DNA of 13,390 bases from Zoogloeaceae bacterium (GCA_031290955.1 JAISLJ010000186.1:1-13390), one strand, 5' to 3'; positions 1-8,462 are shown, counted from the stretch's first letter. Numbers and translations are program-made. Notes: a model not told the origin generated them from the sequence alone.

Positions 1-170
1 ACAGGATCGAAATAAAAGCTGTTTTGCATCAGGAGAAATTCGCAGGAAATGTGATTCCGGGCAAATAAAATGGAACCTGTTGGTACAAAATTGGTACACT
101 TTGGCACAGGGAAATCCACAATCCCAAAAGAGAGAAGCCTTGAAAATCGCGGGATTGCGGGGGAAACGCA
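1..170 (+). promoter_or_regulatory. Leader of the giant secreted-protein gene, with three phased direct repeats
   Basis: This stretch is visibly AT-richer than the gene after it and holds no convincing coding frame. Three copies of TTGG(T/C)ACA start at 80, 91 and 101, so they recur every 10-11 bp and lie on one face of the helix, as direct-repeat regulator sites often do. A -10-like TAAAAT sits at 66-71 but has no good -35 partner 16-18 bp upstream. A purine-rich GGGGGA at about 159-164 lies 6 nt before the TTG at 171 and is the best ribosome-binding site. An ATG at 70 opens a different frame that turns into an arginine run, so it is not the gene start. The regulatory role is inferred from the repeat spacing only. 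Confidence 0.3.
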
Positions 171-3100
171 TTGCCGGATGGCAGCAATGTCCCGACGCCG
201 CCGCCGAGTGGCAATGATGAAATCATCTATGGCGACGGCAGCACGCAGACGGATCATACGGTTTCCGGGAACGAGAACAACAACACCATCCTCTTCAACG
301 ATGCCTGGCTCGCAGATGACTTCAAGATCGTCGATGGCAAGGGCGGCGTGGATACGCTGAGCGCGGTTCTGCGCCTTGGCTCGGTGGTGCATGACATCAC
401 CACGAAGAGCGTCGAGAAAGTGCGCGTGCAGGCCGAGCAGCGCATAGACGATGGCAAGATTGCCTCTGGCGACAACAACATCGTCGATGGCGCGCAGATC
501 GACGCGGAAAAGTTCTTTGGCGTCAATGTCTGGGAAAGCTACAAGAGCCGCGCCGATGTGGTCGTTGAAGACATCACCATCTACGACAAGGCGCAGCCCA
601 TTCCCGCGGGCGATGCGACCCTGAAGCGCGTGACGGCGGATGTGACGTTCGAGTTCCGCGATTCCGATCCCGGTCACGTGGATTTCGCCGCCTATTTCAA
701 TCCGCATTCGCTGGTTTCGGGCGAAGGCGGCAAGTCTGGCGGGAGCCTGACCCTGTGGGTGGATAACCTGGATCCCAGCAAGGCGGAACTGGAAGACGCC
801 TGGTTCGAGCGCGTGGAATTCTCGCTGGATGGCCATGCCATCAATCTGGATGTCTCCAAGCTGCAAGGCGCTAGCACCTATGCGGAATTGGGAAGCAAGC
901 TGCAAGACGCGCTCAAGTCATATGCGCCCGACGCATCGCTTGGCATTCCCGATACCGTCGTTGCGCAGGTGAGAACCCTGCAAACCAAGGTGCTGGACCT
1001 GGCCAAGACCACCGCGGTGGATGGCAAGAGCACGCTGGAAGCGCATCCCATCCTCATCTCCTTCCCGGATGGCGCCACGGCTGGCGTCCTGGGCAAGGGG
1101 CGCATCTCCGTCAGTTCGCAGGATATTGCGGGCGATACCCTCTTCGGCACCAAGTATGAAACGGTGGATCCGCACGATTTCGGCGCGCTCGTCACCAGCA
1201 AGGTCGTTCTGGATAACGTCGGTTCCGGTTCCACCAGCGGATATCTGGTCATCGGCAGCCTTTCCACCGGCTACACCTCCACCTCGCGCGGCGTGCAGCA
1301 GTTTGACATCAAGGTGCAGCGCGACAGCCGTCTGGAAGTCATTTCTTCCACCAACAATTCGCTGGAAGTGGTGAACATCGAATCCGATGGCCAGTGGGTC
1401 AATCCCGGCAGCTATCTGAGCGATTACAACGATGATGGCAGCGTGGATGCGCGTTACGGCCTGCTGACCGTACTGGGCCATACGAATAACTATCCCGTCA
1501 TCAATACCTACACGCAAAGCAAGGCCAATGCGGCGCTGGGCCATTATGACTGGCATACGGACGCATCGGGCCGCGCCCTGTGGCGCACCAAGGACGACAC
1601 TGCGGAGAAGGGCGCGCCCCAGCCGGTTGACGGCTCGGTTGAGCAGGGCGGTTTTGGCCTGGCGGATATTCGCGTCCTGAACGCCAGCAAATTCCAGGGC
1701 AACCTTACCCTGAGCACATCGCTCACCGACGCGGTGCAAGACAAGTACCTGAACCAGCGCGACAACGCGCCCCAGGCTTCCGGCGCAGACAACATCTACT
1801 TCACGCCGGATCGCTCGCACTTCCAGTATGTGCTGGGCCAAACCAGCAACGTCTTTGACCTCGCCATCTCAAATGGCAACCTGCAAGGCCAGGCCGATCC
1901 GGGCAAAAATGGCGGTGGTACTGGCGTCGGCACACGGGAAGACGTGAAGATCACCATCAGCGGCACAGGCAGCAGCCGTGACGTGGTGAATACGCTGGTG
2001 CAAGATAGTTTTGCCATTGATGAAGATACTGGGCAGGCAACTGGAGCGGCCGCTGAAGCCACGCTGGAAACCAACTGGTTCCTGAACACGTGGAAGAACA
2101 CGCACGAATACAACCGCGTGAACAAGTACAAGGAACTGGTCTATGATGCAGGCAAGAAGGATTCCGGCCTGCACGTGAACACCGGCGCAGGCGACGACAC
2201 CGTTTCCAACCTGGGCGCGGGCGCGTGGGACGTGTTCCTGGGCACGGGTAACGACACCTACTACTCCGGCAACCTGGGCGACCGCGCCGTGTGGGTGTTC
2301 AATACCCGCAACCAAAGGCTGCTTGACGGTACTGCCGACCGCGATATCAATGACTTGCGCTCGGATGAAGATAACGTCTATGCCTTCAAGGGCACGCTGG
2401 ATGTTCGGCTCACCCTGCCGAACCAGATTGGCGATGGCATCGCCAGCAATCTCCTGTTCAACGACGTGAATGACGAACGTCCGGATTATGTCTCCCTGAA
2501 GGTGGCGATTCCGGAAACGGCGGATGGCCTCATCACCGATTTGCAGATCAACCAGGCCATCAAGAAGGCGATCAATAGCGATCCCGTGCTCTCCAAATTG
2601 CTGGAAGCCGTGGATGGCCCGGCCAACACCCTGGTCGTGCGTTCGCTGATCGACGGCGTGGCGCTGGATGCCTTCGATCCGGGTACAGGTGTGGGGGGCG
2701 GCTACAAGAGCGCGGGCTATAGCGGCCTGACCGTCTCTTTCTACGCCGACCCTGGCTACACGCCGACGGCAGACCAACTGGCAGCCGCAAATGGCAAGAC
2801 GGGTTCTGACCTCGTTGCCAAGGGCGACTACACCTCCGCGCTGGCGGGGCATTGGGTGGATACGAATAATGACGGAACTTTGGACACGTACTTTGACCTC
2901 GCCGGTTCGCGGGATGGAGGCCACATCACTTCCAACCGTGTGCACATCGAAAACGGTCAGGACGTAGTGGTGTTCTCCACCAACAAGGATAGCCAGGACG
3001 TGCTGGTGTTCGACGCCTTCGACTATGCCTCCGGCAGCAAAACCACCGTGGTGCACTTCAGCACCGATGACGCCACCAACAGCAACCGCGGCAACCAGTT

Positions 3101-5294
3101 GCAAAAGGATAAACCCATCTACCAAAGCGGTCGCCCGGAAACCTTCGAGGTCCGGTTTACCAAGGATCTGGAGTTGATAAACTCGAACCCGAGCACAAAA
3201 GCTCAAATCGCGATTCTGGGCGGCCGTAGTATCGTGCTGGACGGAACCGTCTCTGGTGGCGGCGCTGACTTCCCCTCAACCACGCCGCGTGGCATTGTGG
3301 ATGCGTTCTTCGAGGCGTTTGGTGACGCACCCTACCTTGGTGCGCAGCCCGGCGGCGGGCAGCTGATTGGCTACACCGGCACGTCCCTTGGCAATCCGGG
3401 TTACTATTGGTACCAGACGACCAGCGGCGGCGTAACACGCTACTGGCAAGTTGAGTCGAATGCTGCCGGGGATGGCCTCATCTTCACGCAGATCGAAACC
3501 GATTCTATAGGCTCTCATAAAGAGACGCCCGTCTACAAGAACGAAAACGTGCGCTTCACTGACCCGGAAGACGCAACGAAACTTGTGGAAGCTCCGGTTT
3601 CCGGCGAGAACGAGCACTTCAGGTGGACGAATCTCAAGCCATCTAACTCGCTTGACCCGGAATCCTACACCAACCCAACTTCCGTGGTTGCCAAGCAGGA
3701 TGGTCAGGATAACGGCCACGAAGCCAGCGCCGCCAAAATCGTGGTGGATTACTACGGTTCTTCGATCGCCTATGACGGCTTCTTCTGGTTCGGCAAGCCG
3801 AATGACGCCAGCGGTGTCAAGATCGAATACAAGAAGGGCTGGAACCATTCCGAACTTACCGATGCAATCGTCAATGCGGTCAACGCGGCGAATGTCGGCT
3901 GGACGGCAAAGAAGGAAGGCTCGGTCGTTACCTACGAACGCACCAGCACCGGCTCGCTTGATGATCCAAGCACCACATCGGTAGACGAGTGGCTGGCGTA
4001 TTACGTTGGCAAAGACGGCAATGGCGACTATGTGCATCTGGGCGAGGTGACTGGCTCTGGCACGAAAGGGATTGCCCTTCTGCCGCTTGCTGACCTTAAC
4101 TTGAGCGCGACTAGTGCTGGCGGTAACTTCACCTTCCTGGGCCTGAAGGTAACGATCCATGATACCGCCGATGAAAACGACCTTGGCAAGGCGATTGTGG
4201 ATGCCTATGAGCTTGCTGTTGCCCGTGGTGATACGTTGAGCGATGTCCTCAAGGATTTGACAGGCGGCGTGCCGGGCGGTCTCTTCTTCGACTACGCCAC
4301 TGGGAACTCCTATTATCAAGGTGCTGATGTCGCTGATGCGACGGCATATGGTGTTACGCCTCCTGGCGGCGGGGCGAAACTGGTCTTCAAGCAAACGACA
4401 GCCAAGGAAATTGATCTGGCTACGGTTCTTGCGGACACCGACCTGTTCAAGGCGGACCCCAGCCTGCGGCCTCTTGGGTTTGATCTGGCGCTTGATGACA
4501 TAAATACCGGCACGTCTACCGCATACCTGACCTTCGAATTCGATGAGGCAGCGCATCCCGGCGGAGTCATCACCTACACCCCGACCGGTGGTGCACCAAC
4601 AACGGCAATTATTTCGACGGGCACAACCGCAGCGAGTTTTGCGTCACAGTTTGCCACGCTTGGCACGTATGTTGACAGCAATGGCGGAAACTGGACGCTC
4701 AGCTTGGCTGGCGGCTTGTTTGGACCTGCCACGGTTTCGTTGCAGTACACCAGTGGGGGCACTCCTGGTCCCGTCGGTTATGCCCAATTGCGCGCGGATA
4801 TCCTGGGTAAGATTGCGCGGACATCGGATCCCATCGTGACCACCGACACTGGTGGAACCATTGAGTTGGTCGACTTCGTGGATGGTGCTGGTAACGATCC
4901 CAGTTGGTTTCAGGAGCCTGTCATCGGCACCAACGGCATCAATATCTACGATTCTGGCCCTCGTGTGATCACGTTCGAGGATGGCAAGAGCCAGTGGCTG
5001 AACCAAATCGGCGTGGAGCATCCAGAGTATGAAGTCGAAGGCGACGCCGATTACCTGGACTTCTCCGCCTGGGATGCCTACAAAGTGGTGGAAGGCAGCA
5101 CAACCTACGCCCAAACCACCGACACCGCCGGCACCGGTAACTACATCAGCATCACCGGCGGTTCGGACGGCGTCTATAACTTCACCCTGGTGGAAGGCAG
5201 CGGCGGCTCGAAGCTGCTGGGCATCGTGGATTTCGGCGAAACCGTCGATTTCAACGGTTCCAACTTCATCCTCTACAACGACATCATCGTTTGA
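171..5294 (+). CDS. Giant Cys-free, Met-free acidic surface/secreted protein, RTX-like (probable type I secretion substrate)
   Basis: The 1707-residue product is rich in Gly, Asp, Asn, Ser and Thr and appears extracellular. I see no cysteine and no methionine other than the initiator. There is no Sec signal peptide; the N-terminus begins with a Pro/Gly/Asn/Asp segment (SGNDEIIYGDGS), as in many type I secretion substrates. A short RTX-like patch lies at about residues 671-704 (TGAGDDT, LGTGNDTYYSG). EF-hand/dockerin-like calcium loops lie at about 418-426 (DYNDDGSVD) and 897-905 (DTNNDGTLD). Loosely similar strand-helix modules with a 'DAIVNAVNAA'-like helix recur near 773, 1216, 1320 and 1451. 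The last 60 residues contain a single Lys, no Arg, and end in hydrophobic NFILYNDIIV, fitting an uncleaved C-terminal export signal. The start is TTG at 171, the only start codon after the in-frame stop at 141, with GGGGGA 6 nt upstream. No secretion ABC/MFP/OMF genes are adjacent. Adhesin, S-layer-like protein or exoenzyme are all possible; no catalytic motif was recognised. Confidence 0.8.
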   Translation: MPDGSNVPTPPPSGNDEIIYGDGSTQTDHTVSGNENNNTILFNDAWLADDFKIVDGKGGVDTLSAVLRLGSVVHDITTKSVEKVRVQAEQRIDDGKIASGDNNIVDGAQIDAEKFFGVNVWESYKSRADVVVEDITIYDKAQPIPAGDATLKRVTADVTFEFRDSDPGHVDFAAYFNPHSLVSGEGGKSGGSLTLWVDNLDPSKAELEDAWFERVEFSLDGHAINLDVSKLQGASTYAELGSKLQDALKSYAPDASLGIPDTVVAQVRTLQTKVLDLAKTTAVDGKSTLEAHPILISFPDGATAGVLGKGRISVSSQDIAGDTLFGTKYETVDPHDFGALVTSKVVLDNVGSGSTSGYLVIGSLSTGYTSTSRGVQQFDIKVQRDSRLEVISSTNNSLEVVNIESDGQWVNPGSYLSDYNDDGSVDARYGLLTVLGHTNNYPVINTYTQSKANAALGHYDWHTDASGRALWRTKDDTAEKGAPQPVDGSVEQGGFGLADIRVLNASKFQGNLTLSTSLTDAVQDKYLNQRDNAPQASGADNIYFTPDRSHFQYVLGQTSNVFDLAISNGNLQGQADPGKNGGGTGVGTREDVKITISGTGSSRDVVNTLVQDSFAIDEDTGQATGAAAEATLETNWFLNTWKNTHEYNRVNKYKELVYDAGKKDSGLHVNTGAGDDTVSNLGAGAWDVFLGTGNDTYYSGNLGDRAVWVFNTRNQRLLDGTADRDINDLRSDEDNVYAFKGTLDVRLTLPNQIGDGIASNLLFNDVNDERPDYVSLKVAIPETADGLITDLQINQAIKKAINSDPVLSKLLEAVDGPANTLVVRSLIDGVALDAFDPGTGVGGGYKSAGYSGLTVSFYADPGYTPTADQLAAANGKTGSDLVAKGDYTSALAGHWVDTNNDGTLDTYFDLAGSRDGGHITSNRVHIENGQDVVVFSTNKDSQDVLVFDAFDYASGSKTTVVHFSTDDATNSNRGNQLQKDKPIYQSGRPETFEVRFTKDLELINSNPSTKAQIAILGGRSIVLDGTVSGGGADFPSTTPRGIVDAFFEAFGDAPYLGAQPGGGQLIGYTGTSLGNPGYYWYQTTSGGVTRYWQVESNAAGDGLIFTQIETDSIGSHKETPVYKNENVRFTDPEDATKLVEAPVSGENEHFRWTNLKPSNSLDPESYTNPTSVVAKQDGQDNGHEASAAKIVVDYYGSSIAYDGFFWFGKPNDASGVKIEYKKGWNHSELTDAIVNAVNAANVGWTAKKEGSVVTYERTSTGSLDDPSTTSVDEWLAYYVGKDGNGDYVHLGEVTGSGTKGIALLPLADLNLSATSAGGNFTFLGLKVTIHDTADENDLGKAIVDAYELAVARGDTLSDVLKDLTGGVPGGLFFDYATGNSYYQGADVADATAYGVTPPGGGAKLVFKQTTAKEIDLATVLADTDLFKADPSLRPLGFDLALDDINTGTSTAYLTFEFDEAAHPGGVITYTPTGGAPTTAIISTGTTAASFASQFATLGTYVDSNGGNWTLSLAGGLFGPATVSLQYTSGGTPGPVGYAQLRADILGKIARTSDPIVTTDTGGTIELVDFVDGAGNDPSWFQEPVIGTNGINIYDSGPRVITFEDGKSQWLNQIGVEHPEYEVEGDADYLDFSAWDAYKVVEGSTTYAQTTDTAGTGNYISITGGSDGVYNFTLVEGSGGSKLLGIVDFGETVDFNGSNFILYNDIIV

Positions 5295-5387
5295 GGTAGA
5301 AGCCCGGCCATATCATCCAAGCCTGAAGCCTTGGCCCTGAAGCCACTCGGAATTCCCCCGCCCTGAAAAGGACAAGGAAATCCCCCC

Positions 5388-5414
5388 AATCCCCGCCCCG
5401 GCGGGGATTTTTCA
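5388..5414 (+). terminator. Intrinsic terminator of the giant secreted-protein gene
   Basis: A perfect 9-bp stem (AATCCCCGC at 5388-5396, GCGGGGATT at 5401-5409) has a 4-nt loop CCCG and runs directly into a T tract. It starts about 95 bp after the stop codon. Stem GC content and U-tract position are textbook for a Rho-independent terminator, and the A/T base of the stem could also serve weakly in the reverse direction. Confidence 0.85.
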
Positions 5415-5420
5415 TTGTAG

Positions 5421-5465
5421 GGGGAGCATCCTGCTCCCCAAAGTGGGGGCGGCTTCCAGCCGCCC
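5421..5465. repeat. Two tandem palindromes with identical TCC loops (REP-like)
   Basis: GGGGAGCA (5421-5428) pairs with TGCTCCCC (5432-5439), and GGGCGGCT (5447-5454) pairs with AGCCGCCC (5458-5465). Both are perfect 8-bp stems with the 3-nt loop TCC, separated by 7 nt. They lie right after the terminator and abut the larger inverted-repeat element. Paired short palindromes of this kind in intergenic spacers are characteristic of REP/BIME-type repeats; a family name cannot be assigned from sequence alone. Confidence 0.7.
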
Positions 5466-5784
5466 TTCATTTGTGTGATGTCCTTCCCGCCCGCACCGCC
5501 GCTTGCTTCTCTCTCCCCCGCTCGGCGGGGGAGAGTGCCCCGGCAGGGGCGAGAGAGGGAGCACACCCTCCGGCGCAAAGCGCCGCATATGTTTCCTTGG
5601 ACGTTGTTTCCGCTGGAAGGTTGGGAAAAATTACCGTCGCTTCGCTCCGCACGGAACAACTCCCTCTCCCGGCCCTTCGGGCCACCCTCTCCCCCCAAGG
5701 GGGCGAGGGGGACGGAAACAAGGGAATCGCCGCACTCCGAAGCGAACGGCGGCGCGGACGGGAAGGGCATCACGCACATGAAGG
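5464..5784. repeat. ~320-bp MITE-like element with 37-bp imperfect terminal inverted repeats and nested hairpins
   Basis: The left end (5464-5500) and the reverse complement of the right end (5748-5784) match at roughly 31 of 37 positions, both opening with CCTTCAT. Inside each arm is a second inverted module. On the left an 11-bp perfect hairpin (CTCTCCCCCGC 5511-5521, GCGGGGGAGAG 5525-5535) is followed by GCCCC/GGGGC. On the right the counterpart has GGCCC-TTC-GGGCC (5671-5683) and CCCCC-AA-GGGGG (about 5692-5703). GC-rich CGCAAAGCG-type segments flank the central ~40 bp in opposite orientation. Because the element is nearly palindromic, both strands show similar spurious open frames. It contains no transposase, so it would be non-autonomous if mobile. 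Confidence 0.7.
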
Positions 5785-5825
5785 CCGGTGGATTGCCACG
5801 GGCCTGCGGCCCTCGCAATGACGAG
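5785..5825 (-). repeat. 40-bp hairpin repeat, copy 1 (inverted)
   Basis: Read on the minus strand this is CTCGTCATTGCGAG, then a GC hairpin (GGGCC-GCA-GGCCC), then CGTGGCAATCCACCGG. It is the same unit as at 5888-5926 and 10921-10957 and is inverted relative to both. It directly abuts the right end of the 5464-5784 element. CATTGCGAG...GCAATCC units are a familiar dispersed intergenic repeat type in several bacterial groups. Confidence 0.75.
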
Positions 5826-5887
5826 AGTTTGGCGGTTTGGCGCATTTCCGTGGGCGGTCGTTTCATAATTGCGACCACAACCCACCC
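5826..5887. other. 62-bp spacer between inverted repeat copies
   Basis: This segment separates the two head-to-head copies of the 40-bp repeat. It shows no coding potential and no hairpin of its own; together with its flanks it would form the loop of a large stem. Confidence 0.5.
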
Positions 5888-5926
5888 CGTCATTGCGAGG
5901 CGCGAAGCGCCGCGGCAATCCACCGG
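5888..5926 (+). repeat. 40-bp hairpin repeat, copy 2
   Basis: This + strand copy reads CCGTCATTGCGAG, hairpin GGCGC-GAA-GCGCC, then CGCGGCAATCCACCGG. Compared with copy 1 the hairpin arms differ by paired, compensatory changes, so folding is conserved while sequence is not. It lies exactly where the possible minus-strand gene remnant (5930-6118) stops being readable as a protein. Confidence 0.75.
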
Positions 5927-5929
5927 CCC

Positions 5930-6118
5930 TCACCGCGCAACTGTTGAACGGTTACGTGCGCATGTTCCAGGCCGCGTTTGAGCAAAGGCAGGTAGTCCTC
6001 GTTGCCCACGACAAAGGACAAAGGCTCCGCGCGCACCGTGCAGGAAGCAGCGAGCGAAAAGCAGTACGCGGATTGCGGCGATAACCGATTTGGTCAATCC
6101 ATGCGGCGAGACGCAGAC
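5930..6118 (-). pseudogene. Possible remnant of a secreted-protein gene (signal peptide plus ~30 residues), frameshifted and truncated
   Basis: On the minus strand a TTG-initiated frame from about 6095 reads MTKSVIAAIRVLLFARCFLHG, which has the charge and hydrophobicity of a Sec signal peptide. In the next frame, starting around 6034, the sequence continues as ARAEPLSFVVGNEDYL and then PLLKRGLEHAHVTVQQL, which would be a normal cleavage site and mature start. Joining them needs a 2-nt change inside a GCGCGC tract, as expected from slippage. The frame then runs into the 40-bp repeat at 5926. No family is recognised, and chance open frames are common at this GC content, so this is tentative. 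Confidence 0.25.
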
Positions 6119-6200
6119 ACAGGACGATGCAAAAGAATCGGTACGGAGACCGGGGAAGCATCATGTCACCAGAACAGGAATTGAAAAACGGCAAACAATA

Positions 6201-6221
6201 ACATGGGGCAGCATGTAGAAT
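6201..6221 (+). promoter_or_regulatory. Candidate cysD promoter / small inverted repeat
   Basis: ACATG (6201-6205) and CATGT (6212-6216) form a 5-bp inverted repeat with a 6-nt spacer. A -10-like TAGAAT (6216-6221) lies about 35 bp before the cysD ATG and has only a poor -35 upstream. A weak -35 would suit an activator-dependent promoter such as those controlled by CysB, but no CysB site is recognised here. Confidence 0.22.
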
Positions 6222-6255
6222 ATGCGCCTTCCTGTTGATCGGCCGCATCTCCTTC

Positions 6256-7182
6256 ATGACCTTTGCTGCGCTCTCCCACCTTGACTGGCTCGAAGCCGAA
6301 GCCATCCACATCCTGCGCGAAGTCGCCGGGCAGTGCGCCAATCCGGTGCTGCTTTTTTCTGGCGGCAAGGATTCTGTCTGCCTCTTGCGCGTCGCCGAGA
6401 AAGCCTTTCGACCGGGCCGCTTTCCCTTTCCGCTCCTGCACATCGATACCGGCCACAACTACCGCGAGGTAGTCGCCTTCCGCGACCAGCGCGCCGCCGA
6501 ACTGGGCGAGCGCCTGATCGTGCGTTCGGTGGAGGATTCCATGCGGCGCGGCACGGTTGTCCTCCGGCATGCGGACGAGCCGCGGAACCGGCACCAGTCG
6601 GTCACGCTTCTGGAAGCCATCGAGGAATTCGGCTTCGATTGCTGCATTGGCGGGGCGCGGCGCGACGAGGAAAAGGCGCGCGCCAAGGAACGCATCATGA
6701 GCTTTCGTGACGAATTCGGGCAGTGGGACCCAAAGAACCAGCGCCCGGAACTGTGGAACCTCTACAACGCCCGCGCGCACAAGGGCGAGAACATTCGCGC
6801 CTTTCCCATTTCCAACTGGACGGAACTGGATGTCTGGCAATACATCGAGCGCGAGCGCCTGGCCCTGCCGGAAATCTATTTCGCCCACACGCGCCCCGTG
6901 GTCATCCGGCAGGGCGCCATCGTGCCGGTGAACGTGCCCGCTTCCGGCGACGAGCTCCTGAACGTGCCCAGGGCGGACGAGAAAATCCTTGACCTGCGCG
7001 TGCGCTTTCGCACCGTTGGCGACATCACCTGCACCGCCCCGGTGGAATCGGAGGCCGACACGCTGGAGAAAATCCTGCTGGAGACCGCGACCACGACCAT
7101 CACCGAACGCGGCGCAACCCGTCTGGATGACCAGACTTCCGAAGCCTCCATGGAACAACGCAAGAAAGAAGGTTATTTCTGA
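6256..7182 (+). CDS. cysD: Sulfate adenylyltransferase small subunit CysD
   Basis: CysD catalyses adenylation of sulfate by ATP to APS, the first step of assimilatory sulfate reduction, in a cytoplasmic heterodimer with the GTPase CysN. The 308-residue length fits the family (about 300). The PP-loop SGGKDS lies at residues 35-40, followed by the family segment HIDTGHNYREVVAF and the highly conserved GGARRDEEKARAKER and WNLYNARAHKGE stretches. The C-terminal end QRKKEGYF is typical. ATG 6256 is chosen because homologues begin near MTFAALSHLDWLEAEAIHILRE; a TTG at 6235 would add seven unsupported residues. Neither start has a strong Shine-Dalgarno. The stop TGA shares its last A with the ATG of cysN, implying translational coupling. 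No cysH, cysI, cysG or sulfate transporter gene is nearby. Confidence 0.96.
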   Translation: MTFAALSHLDWLEAEAIHILREVAGQCANPVLLFSGGKDSVCLLRVAEKAFRPGRFPFPLLHIDTGHNYREVVAFRDQRAAELGERLIVRSVEDSMRRGTVVLRHADEPRNRHQSVTLLEAIEEFGFDCCIGGARRDEEKARAKERIMSFRDEFGQWDPKNQRPELWNLYNARAHKGENIRAFPISNWTELDVWQYIERERLALPEIYFAHTRPVVIRQGAIVPVNVPASGDELLNVPRADEKILDLRVRFRTVGDITCTAPVESEADTLEKILLETATTTITERGATRLDDQTSEASMEQRKKEGYF

Positions 7183-8462
7183 TGCCCTCCGCCACGCATC
7201 CCCCGCTCGAAGACCACGGCCTGTTGCGCTTTCTCACCTGCGGCAGCGTCGATGACGGCAAGAGCACCCTGATCGGGCGACTCCTCTACGACAGCAAGAC
7301 CATCCTTGCCGACACCCTTTCCGCCATCGAGAAAACCTCGCAGAAGCGCGGCCTTGCCAGCGTCGATCTCTCGCTCCTCACCGACGGCCTGCAAGCCGAG
7401 CGCGAGCAGGGCATCACCATCGACGTGGCCTACCGTTACTTTTCCACCGGCACGCGCAAGTACATCATCGCCGACGCGCCCGGCCACGAGCAATACACGC
7501 GCAACATGGTGACGGCGGCCTCCACCGCCAACCTCGCCATCATCCTGGTCGATGCCCGCCGGGGCGTGCTCACGCAGACGCGGCGGCATTCGATCCTCGC
7601 CCACCTGATGGGCATACCGCATCTGGTCGTTGCCATCAACAAGATGGATCTTGTCGACTACGCGCAGGATGTCTTCCGGAAAATCCAGGCCGACTATCTG
7701 GAGTTTGCCGCCCGTCGCGGCATAGAAGACCTGCATTTCATCCCGATTTCCGCCCTGAATGGCGACATGGTGGTCACGCGCGGCAAGGCGCTGGATTGGT
7801 ACGTCGGCCCGACCCTGATCGACATTCTGGAAAACGCGCCCACCGCCCACAGCGAACACGCCGAACCATTTCGCTTTCCCGTCCAGTACGTCTGCCGCCC
7901 CCAGGATGCCGCCAACCCGGACTTGCACGATTACCGGGGCTTCATGGGCCAAGTTGCTGCCGGCGCGCTCCGGACGGGCGACGCCGTGACCGTGCTGCCC
8001 GCAGGCCGGACGACCAGGGTACGGGCCGTGCGGCTGGGCGGCGAGGAAATTGGCGTGGCGCGCGCCGAACAATCCGTCACCTTGCTGCTCGATGACGATA
8101 TCGACATCTCCCGCGGCGACATGATCGCCGCCCATGACGCCCCGCCCCCCGCCCGGAAGGAAATCGAGGCCATCCTCTGCTGGTTCTCGGAGACGCCGCT
8201 CGACGGCGCGCGCACCTTCCTCATCCGCCACACCACGCGCGAAGCCAGGGCCAAACTCACCGCCATCACCCACAAGCTGGATGTAAATACGCTGGAGCGC
8301 CTTCCCGCCGAACAACTCGTCATGAACGACATTGCCCGTGTGCGCTTCAAGCTGGCACAACCCGTCTTCGCCGATCCCTACGCCGAAAACCGCGCCACCG
8401 GCGCGTTCATCGTCATCGACGAACGCACCAACAACACGGTCGGGGCGGGGATGATCCAGTGA
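7182..8462 (+). CDS. cysN: Sulfate adenylyltransferase large subunit CysN (GTPase)
   Basis: CysN is the EF-Tu-like GTPase subunit that couples GTP hydrolysis to APS formation by CysD. The 426-residue protein shows the G1 P-loop GSVDDGKST at residues 21-29, the G3 motif DAPGHEQYTRN starting at 98, and G4 NKMD at 153-156. Domains II/III follow (VQYVCRP, FMGQVAAGALRTGDAV). It is shorter than the E. coli protein (about 475) but like the compact betaproteobacterial versions, and ends at TVGAGMIQ. There is no C-terminal CysC APS-kinase domain, so PAPS formation, if used, must come from elsewhere. It starts within the cysD stop codon (TGATG), so both subunits should be made in equal amounts from one mRNA. 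Confidence 0.96.
   Translation: MPSATHPPLEDHGLLRFLTCGSVDDGKSTLIGRLLYDSKTILADTLSAIEKTSQKRGLASVDLSLLTDGLQAEREQGITIDVAYRYFSTGTRKYIIADAPGHEQYTRNMVTAASTANLAIILVDARRGVLTQTRRHSILAHLMGIPHLVVAINKMDLVDYAQDVFRKIQADYLEFAARRGIEDLHFIPISALNGDMVVTRGKALDWYVGPTLIDILENAPTAHSEHAEPFRFPVQYVCRPQDAANPDLHDYRGFMGQVAAGALRTGDAVTVLPAGRTTRVRAVRLGGEEIGVARAEQSVTLLLDDDIDISRGDMIAAHDAPPPARKEIEAILCWFSETPLDGARTFLIRHTTREARAKLTAITHKLDVNTLERLPAEQLVMNDIARVRFKLAQPVFADPYAENRATGAFIVIDERTNNTVGAGMIQ

Noticed and set aside
80..120. Sigma-54 promoter (TGGCAC at 102-107)
   Set aside because: No GC doublet occurs at the required spacing downstream of any of the three GG pairs.
70..360. ATG-started + frame over the start of the giant gene
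   Set aside because: It becomes an arginine run and overlaps the far better 171 frame; it also ends early.
5273..5923. Long minus-strand and matching + strand frames across the repeat region
   Set aside because: They are translations of palindromic repeats; both strands give similar low-complexity Pro/Arg/Gly text.
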